The position numbers and the translations under genes were made by a program. The notes under the pieces were generated by a model, which ran no database searches, was not told where the DNA came from, and saw nothing but the letters and a program-made list of their open reading frames with translations. A stretch of DNA of 64,000 bases from Stomorhina lunata. Its lineage: Eukaryota; Arthropoda; Insecta; Diptera; Rhiniidae. Position 1 is the first letter of the stretch. The number at the start of each line of letters is the position of its first letter. Below, one piece after another: positions 14,401 to 24,384 of the stretch. The stretch spans positions 25,364,299-25,428,298 of the forward strand of contig OW121744.1 of NCBI GenBank assembly GCA_933228675.1, read 5' to 3'.

Positions 14401-15430
14401 ATGCCTTGATGGGTAAAAGTTATTTATAGGTACTTTTTGTAGACAATGGGTCAATGGTTTAAACGTTAAAAAAAACGTTTCGAAAACCGCTATTGATATG
14501 ATTCCAAATAATTTGACCACACTGTTTTCACTTACAAAAATCACTAACACTCTAGAGGGCAGAAAAAATTTCCCCATATTTTGAGCACAAAGAGGATAAC
14601 AAAACTGTTTGTCGCAACGCAAGACTCTTTCAAGCACAAACTTTCTCGTTAAACGGTTGTAAAATACGGATGATTTGCGGAAATATATATAGATATATAT
14701 TTTTTTGAATAAAGCAGAGATTAAGCAAGAGGAAAATTTTATATAGTAAATTGTGCAAACAGAAAATATAATAGAAATTGAAATAGAAATTTTCTGAAGA
14801 AAAAAATAACAAGAAATAAAAGTGAAAGTTTGGTGTTTAAAAAGAATAAATTACACTAGAAATAATGAAAAAATAAATAAAATTCCTTCTAAACGCCTAA
14901 AAGTATACAGCTTATTTTTATTTTAATGTGCGCCTAGTATTTTACTATCATTTTTTTTCAACTCAGCAACATTGTGTCGAGTATATTCCTATTGCACGTG
15001 TGTGAGTGTTTGAAGGGTTTTCTTTTATTTTTTTTTTTTTAGTTCGTCCTTTTCCTTTTATGCTCGTTTGTATATTTATTTAAGATGGTGGGAAAAATGT
15101 AGTAAAATAAAAAAAGAAATATAAAAAAAAATTTTTTGTTATATGAGAATATAAAGGCCAAAGGAGAAAGTAAGATATTTTAGTAGAAAAAGTCATAAAA
15201 AAATAAAAATATAAAATTTTGTTTATTACAAGTGAAAAAAGATTTAAAAAAATGTTAAAGTTTTTAAAATTTTACAAAATTTTTGGGGGCTTTTGTAAAT
15301 GAATCTTACTTACATCTACTATTTTATAACATTTTATAAATTGCCTTGAAATATCTAATAAATACATACAAAAAATAAGAAAAGAATCTAAAAAAGTGAA
15401 ACAGAAAAAACGTGTATAAAGAGTGAAAAT
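14401..15430. other. Low-copy AT-rich DNA
   Basis: No repeat period. Two minus-strand frames of 81 and 60 codons (14392-14812) are Phe/Leu/Tyr-rich with no domain, and are not supported as genes. Confidence 0.5.
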
Positions 15431-16560
15431 TTTAAAAAAGTCTTTACATGCAAATCATGTTTGTGCGTGCTTTAAAATAACAAAAATATTCATAGAAAAT
15501 ATATGTATGTATGGCAGTCTTTTGTATCTGCACTTGAAAAGGCAAAATCAACAAAATCAGCAACTACACCAACAAAATCCCCGACATTAGCAGCAACAAA
15601 ATAATCAAAAAAGATAAAAAAAAAAATCAGCAAACATCAACAAAACCTCAACAACTTAAAAGTTGTTCTATATATTTTTCAATTTCATTCTCCTTTTCCT
15701 TCCAGCCTCTCGATACTTCACAAAAAAAAATACTTTAAAAACTTTCCTTTTACGCTCGATACTTCAAAGAAATAAAACAACAAAGAAATAAAAAAAAAGA
15801 AGCAAAATAAACAAACAAACAAAAAAAAAAAAGAATTGAATAAAAATAAAACAACAGCTTTTTTATGTTGCTTTTTATATAACGGTATGTGTTTGTATGT
15901 TTGTGTATTGTAACGGTAAATGTTTATACATTTTCTCTCCACTTCAATCTCCCGTTATTGCTCTTCTACTTAACACAAAGAAAGTTTCAGTGTGTGTGTG
16001 TGTGAGTGTATGATTGTGTATTTGAAAATGTTCATTGTTTAAATTAAATTTTCTTACATTTACATACCAGTACATATCCATGTAGTAAGACCTAATGTTA
16101 TGTTAAATTGTATATGTACTCACATACATACATACTTACACACTCAGATATCAGTATCCGCTTTGTGATTTATCAAATGTGGGTCAATAAGGAGGCCGGC
16201 CTTCACAATGTGCGTGCATGAATAAAACTTAAACGTTTCTAAACAAAAAAAAAAAAATTCTAATACAATTTAACAGCAACAACAACAACAGCAAAAACCA
16301 CACAACTCCTGCAACATAATGTGTAACGCAATTGTTCCCTCCACTTGATTTTCATTCATGTGAAAATCATTCATTACGTTCTAGTTTCCTTTTAATGTGA
16401 GTGGTGCGAAAATCTAAGGTAAGTATTATGCAAAAAAACAATCAAACCTGTCTGCAAAATTAATTTTGTTGGATGGATATTTAAGTTTTGAATTAGAAAA
16501 TGTAGAATTTATTTTGTAGAGTGCTTTATGCACAATGGGATAAATATTAACAAAAAAATA
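15431..16560. other. Low-copy DNA with CAA/CAG-rich and (TG)n patches
   Basis: Contains CAACAAAATC and AACAACAACAACAGCAA runs (15540-15660, 16270-16300), a TGTGTGTGTGTGTGAGTG patch near 15990-16008 and long A runs. This texture is common in fly introns and intergenic DNA. No start, stop and splice pattern supports an exon. Confidence 0.5.
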
Positions 16561-16816
16561 AATTTATAAATTTTCAGAAAAACACTTTTCACAGAAAAAT
16601 ATTTCCATAGAAAATTTCTATGTAAATAATTCTCTTATATGGTTTAGGAGTTACCAGAACAAAAACTTAGTTTGCTCGCATTTACCCGGTGCTCCCAAAT
16701 TTTTTTTATCAAACATTTTTCTATAGAAATTTTATTTTTATCAACAAATTATCAATAGAAAAATTTTTTTATCAAAAATTTTTCAGTGGAATTTATTTTT
16801 TATAGAAAATTTTTTT
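16560..16816. repeat. Duplicated spacer block, copy A, left part
   Basis: Degenerate satellite plus a unique tag (ACCAGAACAAAAACTTAGTT, then GCTCGCATTTACCCGGTGCT) that recurs at 18659-18705. The match to copy B resumes at 17531 after the foldback insertion. The GGTGCTCCC tag also occurs in inverted orientation at about 35645 and 39735. Confidence 0.8.
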
Positions 16817-16930
16817 GAAAAATTAGGTTTAATCAGGCTTGAGTTCATTTAACTTTCAAATTATTAATTTTGAAAATTTGAAAAGTAATTGTGGAGAAAA
16901 ACTGAAAAAATTATTTTTGAACGCGGCTCA

Positions 16931-16980
16931 GTTTATTGCAATTTCTGTCCCGCCACAGGACGTCATCAGCACTTAGCGCC
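16931..16980 (-). ncRNA. Hammerhead-like fold in left arm, altered
   Basis: Minus-strand mirror of the right-arm ribozyme. CTGATGA (16963-16969) and GAAA (16942-16945) are kept, as are the GTCC/GGAC stem II and the ATTGCAAT stem III. The cleavage triplet is ATA instead of ATC, and the first stem I pair is lost because AACTGAG replaces CACTGAG. Activity is therefore expected to be weaker than on the right arm. Confidence 0.5.
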
Positions 16981-17336
16981 CTCGACCACAGTCGAGTTGT
17001 CAAATTGCAGAGATAATCATCAATTTAACTCATTGAGTTTGATCGAACATCACTACGTTTAATTGATTGTGTATTCTCCTATTACTTGTTTTGATCGATC
17101 TTTTCACTTGCCGTTGGCATGTAGAGAAGAACAAGACTTTTTGGTTTGATGCTATTTTTAGAATAGTAACAATGTTCTCTACATGCTCTCTACATGCCAA
17201 CGGCAAGTGAAAAGATCGAGCAAAACAAGTAATAGGAGAATACACAATCAATTAAACGTAGTGATGTTCGATCAAACTCAATGAGTTAAATTGATGATTA
17301 TCTCTGCAATTTGACAACTCGACTGTGGTCGAGGGC

Positions 17337-17388
17337 GCTAAGTGCTGATGACGTCCTGTGGCGGGACAGAAATTGCAATCCACTGAGC
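17337..17388 (+). ncRNA. Hammerhead ribozyme motif in right arm
   Basis: The conserved core is complete: CTGATGA at 17345-17351 and GAAA at 17369-17372. Stem II pairs GTCC (17353-17356) with GGAC (17364-17367) but opens with a C-A mismatch where G-C is usual. Stem III is the minimal ATTGCAAT (17372-17379). The cleavage triplet is ATC with H17 at 17380. Stem I pairs AGTG (17341-17344) with CACT (17381-17384), then TCG-like pairs past one A-G mismatch. The very short stem III is known from retroelement hammerheads, which may act as dimers. Confidence 0.6.
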
Positions 17389-17530
17389 CGCGTTCAAAAA
17401 TAATTTTTTCAGTTTTTCTCCACAATTACTTTTCAAATTTTCAAAATTAATAATTTGAAAGTTAAATGAACTCAAGCCTGATTAAACCTAATTTTTCAAT
17501 CAATTCTAAAGTTCGAATAATTAATTCCCA

Positions 17531-17889
17531 AGAAAATTTTTTTATCTAATATTTTTAAAAAATTTTTCTACAAAAAAATATTTCTAACGAAAATTTTTCT
17601 TAAGAAAAAAAATTTTGAAAATTTTTTTTTTGAGAAAGTTTTTTCACAAAAGAATAAGAACTTATTTTTAACGGTGCTCCCAAATTTTTTTCATCAACAA
17701 TTTTTCTATAGAAAAATTTTTTTATCCAAAATTTTTCTATAGAAGTTTTTTTTAACAAACATTTTTCTATGGAAAATAATTTAATAAATAAATAGTTTAA
17801 CACTTATTTCTATTTCACCTATGACCATATGATCGATTCAGTTAGACGAACTTATCGACCATCAACATAAATTCTGGTTCAACTAAAAA
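17531..17889. repeat. Duplicated spacer block, copy A, right part
   Basis: Degenerate AAAATTTTT/CTATAG satellite to 17780. A ~90-bp unique tag (CACCTATGACCATATGATCG, CAGTTAGACGAACTTATCGA) follows and recurs at 19085-19165 with one or two changes. Both copies run straight into the GTTAGTATAACAG satellite. Confidence 0.85.
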
Positions 17890-18375
17890 TTAAAAAGTGT
17901 TAGTATAACAGTTTTTCTATAGAAAACGTGTTAGTATAACAGTATTTCTATAGAAAACGTGTTAGTATAACAGATTTTCTATAGAAAAAGTGTTAGTCTT
18001 ACAGTTTTTCTATAGAAAAAGTGTTAGTATAACAGTTTTTCTATAGAAAAGTGTTAGTATAACAGTTTTTCTATAGAAAAAGTGTTAGTATAACAGTTTT
18101 TCTATAGAAAAAGTATTAGTATAACAGTTTTTCTATAGAAAAAGTGTCAGTATAACAGTTTTTCTATAGAAAAAGTGTCAGTATAACAGTTTGTCTATAG
18201 AAAAAATGTTAGCCTTACAGTTTTTCTATAGAAAAAGTGTTAGTATAACAATTTTTCTATAGAAAAAGTGTTAGTAAAACAGTTTTTCTGTAGAAAAAGT
18301 GTTAGTATAACAGTTTTTCTATAGAAAAAGTGTAAGTATAACAGTTTTCTATAGAAAAAATGTTAGTATAACAGA
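17890..18375. repeat. 31-bp satellite, GTTAGTATAACAG type
   Basis: About 15-16 copies of AGTGTTAGTATAACAG plus TTTTTCTATAGAAAA. Sequence variants are mostly in the GTTAGTAT segment (GTCAGTAT, GTTAGCCT), while the CTATAG core hardly changes. Confidence 0.95.
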
Positions 18376-19164
18376 CAAAAACTAAATTGGCTCGGTGCTC
18401 CCAAATTTTTTTTTTATCAAAATTGAGGCTATCGAAATTTTTTTTTATCAAAAATTTTTCTATAGAAAATGTTTTTTTATCAAAAATGTTTTTAAGAAAA
18501 TTTTTTTAAAAAATTTTTCTATAGAAAAATTTTTTTATCAAAAATTTTTCTATACAATTTTTTTTATCCAAAATTTTTAGAAAATTTTTCCACAGAAAAA
18601 TATTTCTATCGAAAATTTCTATGGCAAAAAAGTTAATGTCTTATATGGTTTAGGAGATACCAGAACAAAAACTTAGTTTGCTCGATTTTACCCGGTGTTC
18701 CCAAATTTTTTCATCAAACATTTTTCTATAGAAATATTATTTTTATCAAAAAATTATCAATAGAAAATTTTTTTTTTATCAAAAATTTTCAGTGGAATTT
18801 ATTTTTTATAGAAAATTTGTTTTATCTAATATTTTTAGAAAATTTTTCTACAAAAAAATATTTCCAGCGAAAATTTTTCTTAAGAAAAAAATTTTGAAAA
18901 ATTTTTTTTGAGAAGTTTTTTCACAGAAGAATAAAAACTTATTTTTAACGGTGCTCCCAAATTTTTTTCAACAATTTTTCTATAGAAAATTTTTTTTATC
19001 CAAAATTTTTCTATAAAAGTTTTTTTTAACAAACAATTTTTTATGGACAATAATTTAATAAATAAATAGTTTAACACTTATTTCTATTTCACCTATGACC
19101 ATATGATCGATTCAGTTAGACGAACTTATCGACCATCAACATAATTTCTGGTTCAACTAAAAAT
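18376..19164. repeat. Duplicated spacer block, copy B (empty site)
   Basis: 18376-18600 is a further partial copy starting at the AACTAAATTGGCTCGGTGCT tag. 18600-19164 matches 16600-16816 joined to 17531-17889. At 18806-18830 the sequence reads through TATAGAAAATTTG to TTTTATCTAAT without the foldback element, giving the natural pre-insertion allele. Confidence 0.85.
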
Positions 19165-20585
19165 TAAAAAGTGTTAGTATAACAGTTTTTCTATAAAAAA
19201 GGTATTAGCATAACAGTTTTTCTATAGAAAAAGTGTTAGTATAACAGTTTTTCTATAGAAAAAGTGTTAGTATAACAGTTTTTCTATAGAAAAAGTGTTA
19301 GTATAACAGTTTTTCAATAGAAAAAGTGTTAGTATAACAGTTTTTCTATAGAAAATGTGTTAGTATAACAGTTTTTATATAGAAAAAGTGTTAGTATAAC
19401 AGTTTTTATATAGAAAAAGTGTTAGAATAACAGTTTTTCAATAGAAAAAGTGTTGGTATAACAGTTTTTCTATTGAAATAGTGTTAATATAACAGTTTTT
19501 CTATAGAAAATGTATTAGTATTACAGTTTTTCTATAGAAAAAGTGTTAGTATAACAGTTTTTCTATAGAAAAAGTGTTAGTATAACAGTTTTTCTATAGA
19601 AAAAGTGTTAGTATAACAGTTTTTCTATAAAAAAAAAGTGTTAGTATAACAGTTTTTATATAGAAAAAGTGTTAGTATAACAGTTTTTATATAGAAAAAG
19701 TGTTAGTATAACAGTTTTTCAATAGAAAAAGTGTTGGTATAACAGTTTTTCTATAGAAATAGTGTTACTATAACAGTTTTTCTATAGAAAATGTGTTAGT
19801 ATAACAGTTTTTCTATAGAAAAAGTCTTAGTATAACAGTTTTTCTATAGAAAAAGTGTAAGTATAACAGTTTTTCTTTAGAAAATGTTTTAGTATAACAG
19901 TTTTTCTGTAGAAAAAGTGTAAGTATAACAGTTTTTCTATAGAAAAAGTGTTAGTATAACAGTTTTTCTATAGAAAAAGTGTTAGTATAACAGTTTTTCT
20001 ATAGAAAAAGTGTAGGTATAACAGTTTTTCTATAGAAATAGTGTTACTATAACAGTTTTTCTATAGAAAATGTGTTAGTATAACAGTTTTTCTATAGAAA
20101 AAGTCTTAGTATAACAGTTTTTCTATAGAAAAAGTGTAAGTATAACAGTTTTTCTTTAGAAAATGTTTTAGTATAACAGTTTTTCTGTAGAAAAAGTGTA
20201 AGTATAACAGTTTTTCTATAGAAAAAGTGTTAGTATAACAGTTTTTCTATAGAAAAAGTGTTAGTATAACAGTTTTTCTATAGAAAAAGTGTAGGTATAA
20301 CAGTTTTTCTATAGAAATAGTGTTACTATAACAGTTTTTCTATAGAAAATGTGTTAGTATAACAGTTTTTCTATAGAAAAAGTCTTAGTATAACAGTTTT
20401 TCTATAGAAAAAGTGTAAGTATAACAGTTTTTCTTTAGAAAATGTTTTAGTATAACAGTTTTTCTGTAGAAAAAGTGTAAGTATAACAGTTTTTCTATAG
20501 AAAAAGTGTTAGTATAACAGTTTTTATATAGAAAAAGTGTTAGTATAACAGTTTTTCTATAGAAAAAGTATTAGCATTACAGGTT
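19165..20585. repeat. 31-bp satellite with 279-bp higher-order repeat
   Basis: About 46 copies of the GTTAGTATAACAG monomer. From 19761 the variants recur in a fixed order: GTTACTATAAC, AAAATGTGTTAG, AAAAAGTCTTAG, GTGTAAG, TTTCTTTAGAAAATGTTTTAG split over two monomers, TTTCTGTAG, and so on to GTGTAGG. The GTTACTATAAC marker starts at 19761, 20040 and 20319, exactly 279 bp apart, which is nine 31-bp monomers. The third copy is cut short near 20550. Confidence 0.93.
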
Positions 20586-21090
20586 TTCTGTATATATCAT
20601 ATAAGAATCACTATATTGTAACATATTTCTTGAAAGTTCCCTGAGAGTAAACCAATATTTTTAACAGAGCTCTGTTATATAGTTAAGAACCGAAAATAAT
20701 TGAATTATACAAGGAATGCGAATTCCTAGTGGACCAAGCAACCTTGTCTGACAAATTGGGTATCGCATTGTAGCTAAGGATGTTGTTTATGGGTACCCAC
20801 AGTCAGAATCTGTAACAGAGTGAGTTGCTAGGAGCTATTAATAGTTTTTCAAAATATCAAATCTGAGATTATGCTAAGGGAAGATCACAGATTCTCAGGA
20901 AACAAGGCAACGTGGGCAAGTGCTGCATTGGGTTGTAGCTAAGGACATTTCCTATGAGTACCTATAGTCAGCTCTTTCAACAGAACGAGCTTCTAAGAGG
21001 TATTAGTATTTAAAAAAAAATTCATATGTAAGATTATACTAAGGGAGGATTCCAGATTTCTAGGAAACAAAGCAATAAAAATTTAATATG
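20586..21090. repeat. Unique spacer with ~165-bp diverged tandem duplication
   Basis: Two related units share GTAGCTAAGGA (20770 and 20935), TATCAAATCTGAGATTATGC versus CATATGTAAGATTATACT, CTAAGGGA and GGAAACAA. Offset between the first pair is 165 bp. AAGTTCCCTGAGAGTA at its start belongs to the dispersed family also seen at 30660-30720. No coding potential seen. Confidence 0.6.
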
Positions 21091-21094
21091 TGGG

Positions 21095-22320
21095 GTTATT
21101 TTTTTATATCAAAATTATTTATATAGAAAATTTTCTTGTCAAAAATTTTTCTATAGAAAATTTTTTTGTCAAAAACATTTCTATAGAAAATTTTTTATCA
21201 AAAATTTTTCTATAGAAATTTTTTTATCAAAAATTTTTCTATAGAAAATTTTTTTATAAAATTTTTTTTTTTCAAAAATTTTTCTATAGAAAATTTTTTA
21301 TCAAAAATTTTTCTATAGAAAATTTTTTTTATCAAAAATTTTTTTATCAACAATTTTTCTATAGAAAATTTTTTGTCAAAAATTTTTCTATAGAAAATTT
21401 TTTTTAAAAAAATCATTTATTAAAAACTTTTCTGTAGAAAATTTTTTTTATTAAAATTTTTTCTATAGAAAATTTTTTTATCAAAAATGTTTCCATGGAA
21501 ATTTTTGTATCAAAAATTGTTCTTTTTTTTCAATAGAAAATTTTTTTATCAAAAATTTTTCAATAGTAAATTTTTTTGTCAAAAATTTTTCTATAGAAAA
21601 TTTTTTTATCAAAAATTTTTTTATAAAATTTTTTTTTTTTTAAATTTTTCTATAGAAAATTTTTTATCAAAAATTTTTCTATAGAAAATTTTTTTTTGTC
21701 AAAAATTTTTCTATAGAAAATTTTTTTTTGTCAAAAATTTTTCTATAGAAAATTTTTTTATCAAAAATTTTTCTATTGAAAATTTTTTATCAAAAATTTT
21801 TCTATAGAAAATTTTTTTATCAAAAATTTTTTTTATCAAAAATTTTTCTATAGAAAATTTTTTTTATTAAAATTTTTTCTATAGAAAATTTTTTTATCAA
21901 AAATGTTTCCATGGAATTTTTTTTTTTTTTTGTCAAAAATTTTTTTTATCAAAAATTTTTTTATAAAAATTTTTTTTCAAAAAATTTTCTATAGAATATT
22001 TTTTATCAGAAAATTTTTTTTTGTCAAAAATTTTTCTATAGAAAATTTTTTTATCAAAAATTTTTCTATAGAAAATTTTTTTTTTATCAAAAATGTTTCC
22101 ATTGAAATTTTTATATCAAAAATTTTTCTATAGAAAATTTTTTCAACAAAACTTTTTCTATATAAAATATTTTCATCAAATACTTTTCATTTTTTTTTTG
22201 ATCAGAAATTTTTCCATAGAAGATTTGAAAATTTTTGGATATAAAAATATTTATATTGAAAATTTTTCTATAAAAAAATGTTTGGATCGAAAATATATAA
22301 AAAAAAATATATAATAATCT
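21095..22320. repeat. 30-bp CTATAG satellite, ATCAAAAA type
   Basis: About 40 copies of ATCAAAAATTTTTCTATAG plus AAAATTTTTTT, with length variation in the T-tract and occasional GTCAAAAA or short units. Open frames of 65-76 codons on either strand (rich in NFFIK or IEKFL) are translations of this array. Confidence 0.93.
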
Positions 22321-24384
22321 ATAATTGTTAAATATTTGAATTTATTTCTGTTTTGAAAAATATTCCCAAAATTTAGAAAAATATTCCCAATGATTACAGA
22401 AATAATAGAGTTGTGGCAATAATGTTCGAGATTATATTTCTTTGTTCTCTCGAACCATGTATTTTGTTGCTATAAATTGGATTTTGATGTGTTTTTTGCC
22501 TTTTTTGTTTTTGTCTTTTCTTAAACAAAGCGGTGCCAATCAACTCTGTTAACATCCAAATTCTAACTAAATGATTTTAACACTCATTTTCACGAGTTTT
22601 ATTAATAATCGTGGAATTTACGAAAAATTCATCGGCTACTGGTAGTATGGGCTGCCTACTCCTGGTTATAAGTAATTTTGGAGCCGAAAGGGTTTAGAAT
22701 TTTTGTTAACATATTTCACTGAAAAAAATTTTGTCCTAAAATGTTCATAACTATTTTGAATCTGGAAGAAATGTGGAAATTAAAAAGATTTATTAATTTT
22801 TCTTAAAATTATTTTAGTATATTGATTTCGGCCACAAGTAATAGTTAAATTTTGCGATATTAACAGTAACCCTGTTAAGTTCTTCAATTAGCTCTGTTAA
22901 CTAATTGGGCTTGTGTCTAGGAAAATATATTTAAAATGAGAATAGATGAAATGATTTAAATCGATCTATAACTTCTGGGATTTTTGTTTTGCAACGATAA
23001 AGACTTTTCGAGACGAATTTTCTTTATCTTACTTCCTGGGATTAATTTAAAAATTCATTTTTTCGCGTTATCTTGGCATTTACCTATAACTGGAGTTTTT
23101 GTTAAAATCTAGAAAAAGATGGAACATTAATTTTAAAATAAGTACATAATATAAACCAAACTATTTTGAGTACCGATTATTTAAGATAACTGTAGGATTC
23201 TGGAAACATGTTAAAACTTAGAGGGACACTATATTATACTCTATCCTTAACTTTTTCAATAACAAATTATAAATAAAGAATAATATTGATATTTTAAATT
23301 TTGTTTATGAACGATTTTTGATATCACTAATATTGCCCATAAACCATATTCTTAAGCCAAATGCCCTAAGCAATCACATAAATTAGTTAATAACCATAAA
23401 ACAGAGTCAAGAAAAAATTTTCCATAACGTTATAATACATAGACATAAAAAATATTTATCTGAGATTTAAGGATAAAGCAATTTGTAGGCTTTAAAAGCT
23501 TTATAAGAAGATGATAAGAATGAAAGCAAAAAAAAAAAACTGAATGTAGACGTGCTTATAAACATAAAACGAAGCAAAATTCACAGGCACTTGTAGGACA
23601 ATACAATAAACAAACATTTAAAGGGAAAAGGATAGACAGAAAACAACACAGAATACAATGACCAAAGTCAAAACAAACTTAAAATGTTCTATAAAAAAAC
23701 TCAAAACTCAAGTCACAAAAATATGAGAAGTAAAAGCATTAAATGAAAAAAACATGAATAAGAAATTCAACAAAAACTTCTATAGAGTCGTAACCGCATT
23801 TTAGCCCAAAACCCCAGAAGTCAAGAAAATGTGTAAAAGTTTTCTTTTAGGTTCTTTTTACTTAACACTCTAACAGCATATTTTGGGGGCGTGTGATGTG
23901 AGTCTTTAAATACTCCCTTTAAAAAGGAAAATATGTATTAACGTATTCAAAGCACAAAATGGCAAACAACTTTTTGACCACAATATTTTTTTAGGTCCAA
24001 AAATAACTGAAAGAAAAAGGCAGCAAGTAAACATTTTGCCAGAGCCTAAGAAAACACAATTAAACAAAGAATTGACCGTGTATGTGTGCGTTTGTTCATC
24101 CTCTTATAAGTGAAGTCAGAAAAAGGAAATGGAAATATTTTGTTTCTTGTTTTTAGTAGTTATGAAATAATGTGAATTATTTTATTAAAAATGTTTACAA
24201 TTTTCCAGAAACAAAATATATATAAACTTCTTAAAAGAAAATGTTGTTTTAGGCATTTTTATATCCTAAAATCCTGATAGCACAGTGGGGGATTTTAAAA
24301 ATACATTGGCAACAAATAAAGTTAAATTCCAAATATAATCCTTGAATAGAGGATTAGGGATAAGACTAATATGTAGCCCAAGAC
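22321..24384. other. Low-copy DNA with one dispersed repeat
   Basis: 22545-22690 (CAACTCTGTTAACATCCAA, CTAACTAAATGATTT, GGGCTGCCTACTCCTG) is about 145 bp shared with 58640-58780. The rest (22700-24384) shows no tandem period or recognisable gene. It is the longest stretch of non-satellite sequence in the first half of the window. Confidence 0.55.

Larger units (their letters stand above)
16817..17530. mobile_element. 714-bp foldback insertion, Penelope-like candidate
   Basis: Two nearly identical inverted arms of 313 bp (16815-17127 and 17187-17499) flank a 59-bp spacer, with about 31 bp of unpaired sequence after the right arm. The paralogous site at 18806-18830 lacks the insert. Comparison shows AGAAAATTTTTTT on both sides of the insert, consistent with a ~13-bp target-site duplication. 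Each arm contains a hammerhead-like fold. Inverted paired terminal repeats, variable target duplications and hammerheads are known of Penelope-like elements; assignment to that class is inference. No reverse transcriptase is encoded. Confidence 0.7.

Noticed and set aside
14392..14812. Adjacent small minus-strand frames as a gene
   Set aside because: Low-complexity Phe/Leu/Tyr composition, no domain, no splice or promoter support.
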